From: Gimesia maris
GTDB taxonomy: Bacteria > Planctomycetota > Planctomycetia > Planctomycetales > Planctomycetaceae
Assembly (NCBI RefSeq): GCF_008298035.1
Contig: NZ_CP042910.1
Coordinates: 5,099,001-5,163,000, forward strand
Length of the DNA: 64,000 bases
Direction: 5' to 3'
In this document: piece by piece, positions 9,067-18,118 of the stretch
How positions within the stretch are numbered: the stretch's first letter is position 1
How the letters are laid out: each line of letters starts with the position of its first letter
The notes under the pieces: model-generated
Database searches by the model: none
What the model was told of the DNA's origin: nothing
The model's input: the letters and a program-made list of their open reading frames with translations, nothing else
Program-made: the position numbers and the translations under genes

Positions 9067-10422
9067 TCAGCCGCGACGAATGGCATCAATCGGGGTCATG
9101 CGCGTCGTCCAGATCGCCGGATACAGACCTCCCAGGACGCCGAGCAGAGTACTGAAGAACACACCAAACAGCAGTAACCCCGGGCTGGCATACAGGTGCA
9201 CCTGGCTGGCAAACTTCCAGTTGACGACAGCGATGGCAATCAAACCGAGGATGCCGCCCAGAACGCCGCCCAGAACCCCCAACAGAGAACTTTCCGCCGT
9301 GATCAGCAGCATCACATCCCGATTCGACCAGCCATTCGCTTTCAGAATACCAAAATCCACAACCCGCTCCATCACGCTCATCAGCATCGTGTTAATGATA
9401 CTCAGCATCGCAATCAATACGCCGATCCCCGTCATCAGCCCCAGGAATATGTCCAGATCCGCAGTAAACGTATCCAGTCGCTCGCCCCAGTCGGAAGCAG
9501 AGCGGACTTCCAACCCGCTTTCAGCATTCTCAGATTCTGTTTTAGCTGTTTTAAGATCTGCAACTGCTGGTTTCGAAATGTTGTTCTCCCCTTTTTTGTC
9601 AGTGGGATATTCATCAGTGGAATTCCCTTTTAAGGTCTCGTCAATCGCCGTCATGAAATCTTTGAGGAGATTGGTATCTGAAGAACTGGCCAGCGCCAGG
9701 GAAGCCGGCTGCCAGGAAGCCAGTTCGCGACCACGAAACCGATCCTTAATGTCCTGGACCAGCTTATTATTGGGGACATCTCCCGACTGTTCGATGTAAA
9801 AACAACTCACACTATCCGTATCGAATCGAGTGATTTCGCGTACCACGTCAATATCCAGAATAATAGCAACATCCAACAGGATCGAACCCGACTCATAGAG
9901 CCCGACGATATCCATTGTCTGGCCATTCACTTCGATCTGGTCACCGATCTGCTTATGATGCTGTTCGGCGATCTGTCGACTGATGACCGTATTTAGTGTT
10001 CCGCGATCCTCCAAATCCAGAAATCGACCTTCGTAAATTGCTTCACGATAGATTCCATGCTTCAACTCTAAACGGGTGGGCAGATCCGTTCCAAACAGAA
10101 ATCGAGGCGGACTGATCACAGGTTTCCCTTCAATCAGATTCACCCGGGACCAGATTTCCGGATTGACGATTGCCACTCCCGGTACTTCTTTGATCTCGGC
10201 GCCCCAGGTACGCGGAATCCGCGAGAACAAAGGGATGGGCGCGCCTGGCTGCATGGCTACGATCCCCGATATTTTCCCAAAGGTTTGAGAAACGGTCTCT
10301 TCCAGCCCTCCCGCAATGGAAAACAACCCCACCATTCCGGCAATCGCAATCGTCAAACCCATTAAACACAAAAAAGAGCGTAGTGAGCGGCTCAGAAGAT
10401 TTTTAATCGCAAATTTTAACAT
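9067..10422 (-). CDS. ABC transporter permease, MacB/FtsX family
   Basis: 451 residues with the complete MacB-type layout. There is an N-terminal helix (about 17-40), a MacB-like extracytoplasmic domain (about 42-320), then three C-terminal helices (about 325-350, 375-400, 413-437). Typical features are a VVDFGILKANGWSNRDV stretch after the second helix (the FtsX coupling helix region) and a C-terminal ARRG-like IDAIRRG. A Lys/Glu/Ser-rich low-complexity insert sits at about 263-300. First gene of a two-gene operon with the ATPase at 8326-9012. No adaptor (MacA) gene is adjacent. Confidence 0.88.
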   Translation of the reverse strand: MLKFAIKNLLSRSLRSFLCLMGLTIAIAGMVGLFSIAGGLEETVSQTFGKISGIVAMQPGAPIPLFSRIPRTWGAEIKEVPGVAIVNPEIWSRVNLIEGKPVISPPRFLFGTDLPTRLELKHGIYREAIYEGRFLDLEDRGTLNTVISRQIAEQHHKQIGDQIEVNGQTMDIVGLYESGSILLDVAIILDIDVVREITRFDTDSVSCFYIEQSGDVPNNKLVQDIKDRFRGRELASWQPASLALASSSDTNLLKDFMTAIDETLKGNSTDEYPTDKKGENNISKPAVADLKTAKTESENAESGLEVRSASDWGERLDTFTADLDIFLGLMTGIGVLIAMLSIINTMLMSVMERVVDFGILKANGWSNRDVMLLITAESSLLGVLGGVLGGILGLIAIAVVNWKFASQVHLYASPGLLLFGVFFSTLLGVLGGLYPAIWTTRMTPIDAIRRG

Positions 10423-10632
10423 TTAAAACCGTTTTCCAGTGAGTTGATTCGATTCAGCCTGTGCAGGGTAGTGGCATTCTACGCAGATCAGATCCATCAT
10501 TGAATCATTTACATTCGTATTCTTAGAATAAAAGCACTGATTATAAGCAGTTATAGACTGAGCTAACTTGAAAACCAGTGAATTTCAAACGTAGAATGCT
10601 CCCAGTTGAGCTTCTCTCAGGAAAGCATTTAA

Positions 10633-10669
10633 CGAGCGAAAGCGCCATGGCGTATGGCGGGCTCGCTTG
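10633..10669 (+). promoter_or_regulatory. Long interrupted hairpin upstream of the dnaJ-like gene
   Basis: CGCCAT (10643-10648) pairs with ATGGCG (10654-10659) around a 5-base loop. Outside a small internal loop, AGCGA (10635-10639) pairs with TCGCT (10663-10667). It lies 43-79 bases upstream of the start at 10712, likely in the 5' leader. It does not match the CIRCE operator, and there is no T-tract. Function unknown. Confidence 0.35.
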
Positions 10670-10711
10670 ATCCATCTTAGCCGCCTGGTACATCGAACGA
10701 ATTTCAAATCC

Positions 10712-11638
10712 ATGAGCAAACGAGACTATTACGATATTCTGGGGGTTTCCCGCAGCGCGACTGCTGATGAAATTAAAAAAGCGTACCGCAAACTGTCGCG
10801 TAAATACCATCCGGATATGGCGCCGGATGACAAATCAGCAGATCAGAAATTTAAAGAAGTTCAGGAAGCATACGACGTTTTACGCGACGACAAAAAACGG
10901 AAACAATACGACCAGTTTGGGCACTCTTTTCAGCAGGCAGGTCCGGGTGGTGGTGGATATTACCAGTCATCCGGCGGTGCGGGACCGGTTGACTTCGAAG
11001 ACCTCTTTGGAGGTGGTGGCATTGATATTGGAGATTTATTCGGTGGCGCGTTTCGGGGAGGTGGGTCCAGGCGAGCCCAACCCCGTCCGCAAAAAGGGGA
11101 GTCGAAACGTCTTTCCATCGATATCCCTTTCCACCTGGCTGCCGTTGGGGGAGAGCATGAAATCAGCCTGCAGAAAGGGAGCGGTTCTGAGCGTCTGACG
11201 ATCAAGATACCTGCTGGCGTCGACAGTGGTTCTGTCATCCGATTGAGTGGTCAGGGAAATCCCGGTGTTCATGGCGGGCCGGCCGGCGATTTACTGCTGA
11301 CCATCAAAGTGGGCGCACATCCGTATTTCAAACGTGACGGGAGCAACCTGTTACTGGAAGTCCCGATTACACTCACCGAGGCCGCACTGGGGGCCAAAGT
11401 AGATGTCCCCACTTTGACAGAAGGCGAAGTCACCGTCACGATTCCTCCCGGTACATCCAGCGGCAGCAAATTGCGCCTACGCGGAAAAGGAATCATGGAC
11501 CAGAAAACCAGGCAGACCGGCGATCAGATCTGCGCCATCAAAATCGTCGCTCCCAAAACACTTAGCGATCAGGCAAAAGCCTTGTATGAGCAACTCAAGG
11601 ATTTACAACAGGAATCACCCCGATCGAAAGCATGGTAA
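10712..11638 (+). CDS. DnaJ-family co-chaperone (class II, CbpA-like)
   Basis: 308 residues from ATG 10712; an upstream in-frame ATG at 10667 lies inside the leader hairpin region and adds no J-domain sequence. J domain 3-68 with the HPD tripeptide at 33-35, which stimulates DnaK ATPase. A Gly/Phe-rich linker (about 75-130, [15 protein letters not shown]) follows, then two C-terminal substrate-binding domains with [20 protein letters not shown] and [17 protein letters not shown]. The CxxCxGxG zinc finger of classic DnaJ is absent, so it is CbpA/class II-like. Its stop overlaps the next gene, and the rnpA and yidD genes follow. Confidence 0.92.
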   Translation: MSKRDYYDILGVSRSATADEIKKAYRKLSRKYHPDMAPDDKSADQKFKEVQEAYDVLRDDKKRKQYDQFGHSFQQAGPGGGGYYQSSGGAGPVDFEDLFGGGGIDIGDLFGGAFRGGGSRRAQPRPQKGESKRLSIDIPFHLAAVGGEHEISLQKGSGSERLTIKIPAGVDSGSVIRLSGQGNPGVHGGPAGDLLLTIKVGAHPYFKRDGSNLLLEVPITLTEAALGAKVDVPTLTEGEVTVTIPPGTSSGSKLRLRGKGIMDQKTRQTGDQICAIKIVAPKTLSDQAKALYEQLKDLQQESPRSKAW

Positions 11639-12087
11639 ATTCGATGCAACTGAATCTCGCTTCCATTTCCAGCCGATGGATCAGCCGTCTGTTCCTGTTT
11701 TGCGTGTTCTCACTCACGCTATCCCTGGCACTCCAGCCCATAGCAGCTCAGGATCAGGAAGCAGGTTCGATTACCGTTAATTCTCCTGATCAGGCTGGCG
11801 TGGAACTTCCAGCCGATCCGGCAGGGAAAAAGACTGAGACGGAATCTAAAGAACCTGAAAAAGATGAACGTCCGCGGGAACTGGGGGTCATGATCCTGAT
11901 TGTGTGGCTGTTGGCCGGTGCCGGCATCGGAATTCTGATCTTCACCTCTCTGTTCGGTCATTCCGTACGCACCATGATTCGCCGTCCTTATCCGAATCAG
12001 ATGCCCCCCCCAAAAAAGGAACAGACTGAAACACCAGTGGAAGCCAGTGCGGAAGCAGAAACTGACGACGAAAAACCAGAATCATGA
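11632..12087 (+). CDS. Exported single-pass membrane protein of unknown function
   Basis: 151 residues. N-terminal signal sequence (about 15-40), a charged Glu/Lys-rich linker (about 45-80), one strong membrane helix (about 84-105), and a cytoplasmic-type tail ending in acidic residues. The ATG at 11632 overlaps the dnaJ-like stop; an alternative ATG is at 11644. The stop overlaps rnpA by 4 bases (ATGA). I recognise no family. In many bacteria the rnpA-yidD neighbourhood includes membrane-insertion genes, but this protein is far too small to be YidC. Confidence 0.7.
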   Translation: MVNSMQLNLASISSRWISRLFLFCVFSLTLSLALQPIAAQDQEAGSITVNSPDQAGVELPADPAGKKTETESKEPEKDERPRELGVMILIVWLLAGAGIGILIFTSLFGHSVRTMIRRPYPNQMPPPKKEQTETPVEASAEAETDDEKPES

Positions 12088-12488
12088 CCGGTTCCCAGGA
12101 CAATGCCCGGCGAGAGCCCTCTACAGTCAAACCATTCGGTTTTCCGAGCGAACACCGCATTCGCAGCCAGCAGGATTTCGATGCGATCTATGCTGCAAAA
12201 CAGCGGGCCGGCGATCAGAATCTCCTGCTGTTTGCAATTCGAAACGAACTTCCTTGTACCAGGCTTGGTGTGAGTGTCTCAAAAAAGAATGGGAATGCGA
12301 TCCAGCGGGCACGGAAGAAAAGACTGCTACGCGAGGCATTTCGACTGATCCGATCTCAGTTACCTGCCGGGCTCGATCTGATTGCCATCCCCCGCGCTGA
12401 TCTGGACGGGGATTTAAAAGGATATCAGAAGTCTCTGAAATATCTCTCGCAGAAGCTGAAACGTCGTCTGGAGCAACAGTCTGGCTGA
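12084..12488 (+). CDS. rnpA: Ribonuclease P protein component
   Basis: 134 residues, typical length. It binds the RNase P RNA and helps pre-tRNA 5' processing. Visible family features: [21 protein letters not shown] at the N-terminus (the usual L-x-x-x-x-F-x-x-V/I motif), [16 protein letters not shown] (about 60-75), and the RNR-like signature [17 protein letters not shown]. Basic throughout. It overlaps the preceding gene by 4 bases and shares TGATG with yidD downstream. The usual upstream neighbour rpmH is not in this window. Confidence 0.95.
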   Translation: MTGSQDNARREPSTVKPFGFPSEHRIRSQQDFDAIYAAKQRAGDQNLLLFAIRNELPCTRLGVSVSKKNGNAIQRARKKRLLREAFRLIRSQLPAGLDLIAIPRADLDGDLKGYQKSLKYLSQKLKRRLEQQSG

Positions 12489-12739
12489 TGAAACAAATCG
12501 CCTTGCAATTCGGACGTATGCTGTATCAACTTCCCGCCCGGACATTAATCGGTCTCGTTCGCATCTACCAGATGACACTCAGTCATCTGATAGGCAGACA
12601 GTGCCGGTTTCACCCGACCTGCAGCGAATATTTCATTCAGGCGGTGAAAAAATATGGTGCCATCCGAGGGTCCTGTAAAGGCGTCCTGCGGATCTGTCGC
12701 TGCCACCCCTTTCACCCCGGAGGCTACGATCCCCCTTAA
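12488..12739 (+). CDS. yidD: Membrane protein insertion efficiency factor
   Basis: 83 residues. YidD-family core: [35 protein letters not shown], then [13 protein letters not shown] at the C-terminus, with the conserved Cys and His residues. It is a small amphipathic membrane-associated protein that assists YidC-dependent insertion. The start overlaps the rnpA stop by one base, the classic rnpA-yidD arrangement. The gene converges on the lipoprotein gene at 12749 with nine bases between stops. Confidence 0.95.
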   Translation: MKQIALQFGRMLYQLPARTLIGLVRIYQMTLSHLIGRQCRFHPTCSEYFIQAVKKYGAIRGSCKGVLRICRCHPFHPGGYDPP

Positions 12740-12748
12740 TCGATTCCT

Positions 12749-13843
12749 TTAATAAACGCGGCGGGGTGTAATCTGGATTGGTGTATCCTCCGTTACACTT
12801 CGCAGGGCAGGCAACGTTTCGATTTGAATCTGTTCATGACTGATTTTTCGCAGGGGAACAGACTCGTCCTGTGAAATCATTGAAGGTACTGTCAGTTCCC
12901 GGGGATGGTTGAGCTCGGGCTGTTCATAAGGAAAGTCGGGAGCAGAAACCGGGGTCGCCGTCTTAAATTCGAATTTACGAACCTGCTGCGGTTGTTGAAC
13001 CTGTTTTGCGTACGGCCACATTTCCAGCTGATCTTCTGAAGTTGAAAACTCTTCAACAGCCAGCGGCTCACGAATCGCTGATACTCTCCAGGAATTATTG
13101 AAGTTGGTTGCTTCCCCGGGCGGAGGCAGTTGCGGTAACGGCTTTGATTTCAGATCCGGCTGGGGCTGTAGTTTCTGCGGAGGGGCAGGCAGTGTCGGAG
13201 CTGGTTTGACCGGTTCCGGTTGCAGCATCTCTTCTGACATCTCGAACTCTTGCAAAACAGGCGTGGAATTGATGCAGGAAAGATCACCACAGAAAGGATC
13301 TTCTTCGATCACTTCGACATGACTGCCGGAAACCTTGCGAACCCAGTCCGGCGTCTTCACATGTGATTTCATTCTGGAATAGAAGCCTTTGACTTTTCCA
13401 TTCATCTGTTTCACTTTGTTCGACATGGAAGAGGAAACCGTTGAATAATGAGGAACCAGTCCCAGGTACTTCTGAGCCGGCTCTTCCGGCTCATCTTCGA
13501 ACATCGACTTAAAATATTCAGAATCATCAATGGATTCTTCCTCCGAGACCCTTCGGATGAGAGACCGCTTCTGATTTGATGTCTGTTCTCCCCCTGGTGG
13601 GATCAGGCTCGGCGGAGCGGCTGGGGGAAAATTGTCTTCAAGCGGAGCAGGAGCCGGTGCCAGATGATATTGGCCCGGGCTCTTGTATCGGGGAGCCGTT
13701 GTCTCAATCTGCTCCTGATACTCAGCACTGGGACGAGCGGCCTGCTGATAAACCTTCTGTTGGACATACTGGCAGCCAGCTAACCCTGGAATGGAAAACA
13801 TGCACAGTGATAATGAGATCGTTTTCGAATAGGGCTGTAACAT
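12749..13843 (-). CDS. Proline-rich lipoprotein of unknown function
   Basis: 364 residues. Lipoprotein signal with lipobox LAGC near residue 24. The rest is low in hydrophobic segments and rich in Pro, Gln and Glu (for example PAPTLPAPPQKLQPQPDL), with a short basic amphipathic stretch around 140-170. This looks like a mostly disordered envelope lipoprotein. I recognise no domain. The stop is nine bases from yidD on the opposite strand. Confidence 0.7.
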   Translation of the reverse strand: MLQPYSKTISLSLCMFSIPGLAGCQYVQQKVYQQAARPSAEYQEQIETTAPRYKSPGQYHLAPAPAPLEDNFPPAAPPSLIPPGGEQTSNQKRSLIRRVSEEESIDDSEYFKSMFEDEPEEPAQKYLGLVPHYSTVSSSMSNKVKQMNGKVKGFYSRMKSHVKTPDWVRKVSGSHVEVIEEDPFCGDLSCINSTPVLQEFEMSEEMLQPEPVKPAPTLPAPPQKLQPQPDLKSKPLPQLPPPGEATNFNNSWRVSAIREPLAVEEFSTSEDQLEMWPYAKQVQQPQQVRKFEFKTATPVSAPDFPYEQPELNHPRELTVPSMISQDESVPLRKISHEQIQIETLPALRSVTEDTPIQITPRRVY

Positions 13844-14331
13844 CTTGAATTCCTCTTTCCAGGTCTATCAGACAGTGCCGATTAAAAAAACCACTTCCCC
13901 AATTTGACAAGCTCATAAAATGTGGTATGGCACACGGAATAAAAATCGGTTAAATCTGCCGTTTTCGCATATATGAAAGTGGCCAATCAGTTAGAATAGG
14001 CGCAACAGCCATCCGTTTATTCTCGCTTAAACGATTTCTCACAAATGCAAGTGTCGTGATTGATAAAGCTATTGTTTGTGATCTAACGGTCGTATTATCT
14101 GTAAGCGGTTGCACGGTACGGAACATCACTAAAATAACGATATTAGCGGCTGTGCCAGATTCCCGGATCTGTTAAGCTTGAAGGAATATACCTGCTTTTC
14201 ATTGCTGATCTTTCCGATTGATCTATAACCGGGACAGACAGGATCAATTTGAGGAATAGTTAAAGAGGAGTGCAAAACCGGTCTCTGATGTAACTGCAAT
14301 AGAGGGATATAATGAAACAAGGAGTGACCCC
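13844..14331. other. Divergent intergenic region before the stress-protein gene
   Basis: 488 bases between the lipoprotein gene (-) and the universal stress gene (+). TTGACA (13904-13909) and TATGGC (13926-13931) with a 16-base spacer form a plus-strand promoter candidate, about 400 bases from the next start. A TATAAT lies at 14308-14313, only about 20 bases before the ATG, with a poor -35. No ORF or RNA gene recognised. Confidence 0.4.
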
Positions 14332-14802
14332 ATGATTGATTTGAAGAAAATTCTCGTACCAACCGACTTCAGTGAATTCGGACAACAGGCCCTGCTTTAC
14401 GGATGTGAGTTTGCCAAGCGATTTGATGCCGAGTTGCACTTGCTGAATGTCGTTCAGGATGCCGTAGCCATGTTCCCGGAACCGAATATGATGGGAACAT
14501 CAATGAATGATCTGGTAGCAGACATGCAGGGACTGGCTCAAAAACAGCTGGAAGAAATGCCTGGTCTGCCTGGCATGGAAAACCTGAAAGTCGTACGTGA
14601 AGTTACCGTCGGTCCCGCATTCCTGGAGATTATCCGCTATGCCAAAAAAGCAGATATCGACCTGATTGTGATTGGAACCCATGGTCGAACCGGACTTAAA
14701 CACATGTTACTGGGAAGTGTGGCTGAAAAAGTGGTCCGCAAAGCCCCTTGCCCGGTACTGACGGTTTCTCACCCGGAGCACGAATTTGTAATGCCCACTT
14801 AA
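14332..14802 (+). CDS. Universal stress protein (UspA family)
   Basis: 156 residues, single Usp domain. It begins KKILVPTDFSEFGQQALLYG and ends with the ATP-binding motif G-2x-G-9x-GS as GTHG RTGLKHMLL GS (about 124-138), so it is probably of the ATP-binding class. Cytoplasmic, associated with stress survival in other bacteria. The start is ATG 14332 with AAGGAG about 7 bases upstream. Monocistronic by spacing; the ferredoxin gene begins 124 bases downstream. Confidence 0.93.
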   Translation: MIDLKKILVPTDFSEFGQQALLYGCEFAKRFDAELHLLNVVQDAVAMFPEPNMMGTSMNDLVADMQGLAQKQLEEMPGLPGMENLKVVREVTVGPAFLEIIRYAKKADIDLIVIGTHGRTGLKHMLLGSVAEKVVRKAPCPVLTVSHPEHEFVMPT

Positions 14803-14925
14803 ATAATCTGCTGCAACCCACTATAATTTATTGAGTTAACACTACCGGAAATTCGTAGATATACTGAGGTGTCTCAATTCACGATGAATTCCGGACTCAA
14901 CCCCAACTGAAATACAGAGGAAACA

Positions 14926-15285
14926 ATGCCGAAACTGACTGTTGAAAATGTAGGAGAATTCGAAGTGGAATCCGGTAAGCGCCTGGTATTGGCACTGACC
15001 GAAGATGCCCAGGTCGATCAATTACATGCCTGTGGCGGTGCAAGTCGCTGTACGACGTGCCGAGTTGAGTTTATCGAAGGTGAACCTGAAAAAATGACGG
15101 TCGCTGAAAAGAACACACTCGCCGCACGTGAAGTCACCGGTTGCCGTCTCAGCTGTCAGATACTCTGTGATCATGATATGACCGTCCGGGCAATCAGTCG
15201 TCTGGAAGGGAGCGGGCGTGCCGACGCAGGCCATATGCCTAAACCCGAAATTGAACCTCAACCCGTAGAATGGGTTGATAAATAA
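14926..15285 (+). CDS. 2Fe-2S ferredoxin
   Basis: 119 residues. The beta-grasp ferredoxin core carries C36, C42 and C45 (CGGASRCTTC) and C77 in the RLSCQ motif, the C-x5-C-x2-C...C spacing of adrenodoxin-like ferredoxins. C73 and C81 are additional and probably not ligands. The C-terminus (about 98-119) is a short polar tail. It is an electron carrier; no reductase or hydroxylase gene is adjacent, so the partner is unknown. A GAGGAAACA ribosome site precedes the ATG. Confidence 0.93.
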   Translation: MPKLTVENVGEFEVESGKRLVLALTEDAQVDQLHACGGASRCTTCRVEFIEGEPEKMTVAEKNTLAAREVTGCRLSCQILCDHDMTVRAISRLEGSGRADAGHMPKPEIEPQPVEWVDK

Positions 15286-15404
15286 CCCGAAACCCAAATC
15301 CGGGTAGCTCTGATCATTCTGATCCACATTTTGTTCAGAGCTTCTCATTTTTCCGGCACTGTTTGACAAAATTCGCCGGGTCCTCTGAATAGAGGGAGTA
15401 ATTG

Positions 15405-16433
15405 ATGCGATTCATTCTTTCAGTATGCCTGGTGACTACAGGGCTGATTCTGTCCAGTTCCAATATCGTCTCGGCAAAAAATCGTGACCCGAAAATCCAG
15501 CAGGCGATCACGAACGCCCTGGAATATCTCGCCAGGGAACAACGTCGACAGGGATATTGGGAAGCCAATGGTGGACAGTACCGGGTAGCAATGACAGCGC
15601 TCGCCGGTAATGCATTGCTGGCGGAAGGTTCCACAACTACGCGCGGTAAGTATGCAAAGAACGTACAGAACGCTGTGGATTACCTGCTGGAAATGAGTCA
15701 GCCCAATGGTTTGATCGGTTATAAGAATGACTATCATTACACCTATGGTCACGGCTATTCCATGGTCTTCCTCTCCCAGGTTTATGGCGAAGAAGAAGAC
15801 TCGCTCCGGCGTGAGGAGCTCAAAAAAGTACTGATGAAAGCCGTTGATTTTTGCGCCGGTGCCCAGACAACACGTGGTGGCTGGGGATATGTTTCTGCCA
15901 AAGACGGCAATGATTTCGATGAAGGCTCAACCTGTATCACTCAGGTCCAGGGGTTACGCGCCTGTCGCAATGCCGGCATCCCCGTTGATAAAAAAATCAT
16001 TGACCGCGCCAAGAAATACATCTCAGACTGTACGACTCCAGAAGGAGGCGTCCAATACAGCATTCGCGGCGGCGGTGCCCGACCGGCAATCACAGCCGCT
16101 GCCTGTGCTGCCCTGTTCAATGCCGGAGAATATGACTCCGATCACCTGAAAAACATGCTCGATTTCTGTAAAAAGAATATCTGGCCTGGCGGGAATTCAA
16201 ACCGTTACTTTGGCCACTGGCATTACGCTCATTTTTATTACGCCCAGGTCATGTACCGCGGTGAAACCAAAGACTGGGATAAGTACATCGAAGATATCGG
16301 CAAGCAGATTCTACGCAAGCAGTCCGCATCCGGTGCCTGGATGGAAGGCCATGTCGGCCCCGTCTATACGACTGCCATTAATGCCACGATTCTGCAGTTG
16401 GATAAAGGTTATCTGCCAATCTATCAGAAATAG
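15405..16433 (+). CDS. Secreted prenyltransferase/squalene-oxidase-repeat protein
   Basis: 342 residues from ATG 15405 (GAGGGAG eight bases upstream). Signal peptide 1-23 (cleavage near VSA). The rest is an alpha/alpha-toroid with QW-like repeats: LAREQRRQGYWEANGG, GYKNDYHYTYGHGYSMVFLSQVYG, GAQTTRGGWGYVSAKDG, TTPEGGVQYSIRGGG, KQSASGAWMEGHVGPVYTTAINATILQL. It resembles the squalene-hopene cyclase fold, but the cyclase DxDD motif is not visible and the protein is half-length and exported. An enzymatic cyclase role is therefore unlikely; the real role is unknown. Such repeat proteins are common in planctomycetes. Confidence 0.85.
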   Translation: MRFILSVCLVTTGLILSSSNIVSAKNRDPKIQQAITNALEYLAREQRRQGYWEANGGQYRVAMTALAGNALLAEGSTTTRGKYAKNVQNAVDYLLEMSQPNGLIGYKNDYHYTYGHGYSMVFLSQVYGEEEDSLRREELKKVLMKAVDFCAGAQTTRGGWGYVSAKDGNDFDEGSTCITQVQGLRACRNAGIPVDKKIIDRAKKYISDCTTPEGGVQYSIRGGGARPAITAAACAALFNAGEYDSDHLKNMLDFCKKNIWPGGNSNRYFGHWHYAHFYYAQVMYRGETKDWDKYIEDIGKQILRKQSASGAWMEGHVGPVYTTAINATILQLDKGYLPIYQK

Positions 16434-16452
16434 CTGTCTTCCTGATACCGAC

Positions 16453-17385
16453 TCAGTCATTAGCCAAATGCGTTAAATGACAGATCACCGACTCTGCTAG
16501 TCTCTGCGGATGATAGCCCCCCTCCAGCAGGCTGACGATGCGGCCTCCGCAGTACTCACGCGCCACCTCCTTTACCAGCTGGGTTAATCTACCAAAATCT
16601 TCCGTCTCCAGTCCCAGCGAACCAATCGGATCATCCTTGTGCGCGTCAAATCCCGCACTGATCAGAATCAGTTCAGGCTGGCATCTGGCAGCCGCGTCAA
16701 CCAGCATTCGCTCAAACTGGGAGAAATAATCCTGCCGGGAGATCCCGAATGCCAGGGGAAGGTTCCAGATCGTGCCCAGTCCCGCTCCTGATCCCGTTTC
16801 ATGCCCCAGACCTGTCCCCGGATAAAACGGGTGCCGGTGTGCAGAAAAAAAGTAGACTGATTCTTCTTCATAAAATATATCCTGAGTGCCATTTCCGTGA
16901 TGCACATCCCAGTCAACAATCAGCACACGGTTTAATCCATGAAAGTCGATGGCGTGTCGGGCGGCAATGGCCACATTATTCAACAGACAAAACCCCATTG
17001 CCCGATCAGAAAGGGCATGATGTCCCGGCGGCCTGCTGGCACTAAATACCTGTTTGACCTGCCCCATGATCACCCGATCCACGGCTTCAACCGCACAGCC
17101 TGCAGCATAACGGGCTACTTCATACGAGTCGGCAGACATCACCGTATCGGATTCAATGCGCCCCCCACCAGCCGCTGAGAAGGCTTGAAGCTGATTTAAG
17201 TAAGTTTCAGGATGAACCCGTAATAGTTCCTCTCCCGCTCCCACCGTAGGGTCTTTCAATATCATTAGATTGGGAATCGCCGCGGTGGAAACCTGGTTCA
17301 TTACCGTTTCCAGCCTCAGAGAACTTTCCGGGTGTGCCCCGGTCTCATGCCTTAAGAATTTGTTACTCTGAAAATAAACCGTCAT
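16453..17385 (-). CDS. Histone deacetylase-family hydrolase
   Basis: 310 residues from ATG 17385; longer frames to 17415 add residues that look non-coding. Arginase/deacetylase-fold motifs: RPPGHHALSDRAMGFCLLNNVAIAARHA (the HH dyad and FC of class II-like enzymes), VDWDVHHGNGTQDIFY (zinc Asp and His), HRHPFYPGTG, SAGFDAHKDDPIGSL (second zinc Asp), and LLEGGYHPQRLAESV. All catalytic residues appear intact. It likely deacetylates acetyl-lysine, acetylpolyamine or a similar small substrate, in the cytoplasm. Convergent with the toroid gene. Substrate not determinable from sequence. Confidence 0.92.
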   Translation of the reverse strand: MTVYFQSNKFLRHETGAHPESSLRLETVMNQVSTAAIPNLMILKDPTVGAGEELLRVHPETYLNQLQAFSAAGGGRIESDTVMSADSYEVARYAAGCAVEAVDRVIMGQVKQVFSASRPPGHHALSDRAMGFCLLNNVAIAARHAIDFHGLNRVLIVDWDVHHGNGTQDIFYEEESVYFFSAHRHPFYPGTGLGHETGSGAGLGTIWNLPLAFGISRQDYFSQFERMLVDAAARCQPELILISAGFDAHKDDPIGSLGLETEDFGRLTQLVKEVAREYCGGRIVSLLEGGYHPQRLAESVICHLTHLAND

Positions 17386-18118
17386 ACAACATCCATTCCA
17401 GAAAGAGCGAATCACCCTCTGAATTCCTTAGACCGTGTCCAGTTTTACTGCAGCGTCTCCAGGCTCATTTAAATCGAATATAATGGATCGAAAGACGCCA
17501 TGGTTAAATGTGATGTGCTCTAAAATCCCGATAACCGTTATAAAGAGTCTCAGACGGAAGAGGGAATCTGAACATTCTCACCGCAATCACTCACATCTTC
17601 TTCACACCTGTATTCTCTGCAGATACCATGAATTTGATACATTATTCCTGACCCACAGTAAATTCGGAGACGCTTTCACATTGCAGAAGAAATCCGACTT
17701 AAGGATTGAGAAAAATCTTGACAGTTCGTAAGGTAAAGCGATACCGTAAGATAATAAAACAGTGCCATGGAAGACAGTGGAATTTTTTCCTGCAGCGACA
17801 ACTGAGTTATTTTGAACGTGCAAGTAGAATTGGAACGCTGATTCCCTGAATCTGCCACTCGAAAATGGCAGATTTGATTGGTATCTGCTCAATATTTATC
17901 GTATGATTTATAGTGATCCATATCCTCATTCCGCTTCGTTCGGAACCAGAATAGCAGTCGGCAGTTAATCACAGGAAATCTATTCGGCTGCCATAGAGTT
18001 ATTTGCCTTATTTGTGTAATATTTTCCTTGAATGTAACGCTCCCAATTGAAGTCGAGAAAACCCTGTGCTTCTGATTGTACTGGGGTTCGAGCAGAACGT
18101 TGAATGAAGGAACTTTCC
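17386..18118. other. Large gene-free region with a promoter-like site and a hairpin
   Basis: About 730 bases without a convincing gene. TTGACA at 17718-17723 is followed after 18 bases by TACCGT (17742-17747). A 9-bp hairpin (17849-17857 with 17866-17874) follows about 100 bases later. Together these could bound a small RNA of about 120 bases, but the T-tract after the hairpin is poor. Short ORFs on both strands show no protein-like composition. The 3' part carries the leader of the gene at 18119. Confidence 0.4.

Noticed and set aside
10633..10669. CIRCE (HrcA) operator upstream of the dnaJ-like gene
   Set aside because: The half-sites do not match TTAGCACTC/GAGTGCTAA and the loop is not nine bases.
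13926..13950. TGGCAC resembling a sigma-54 promoter
   Set aside because: The required GC dinucleotide at the -12 element is missing at the correct spacing.
17435..17892. Several 60-98 codon ORFs on both strands
   Set aside because: Skewed composition without hydrophobic cores or motifs; no ribosome sites. Read as chance frames in a gene-free region.
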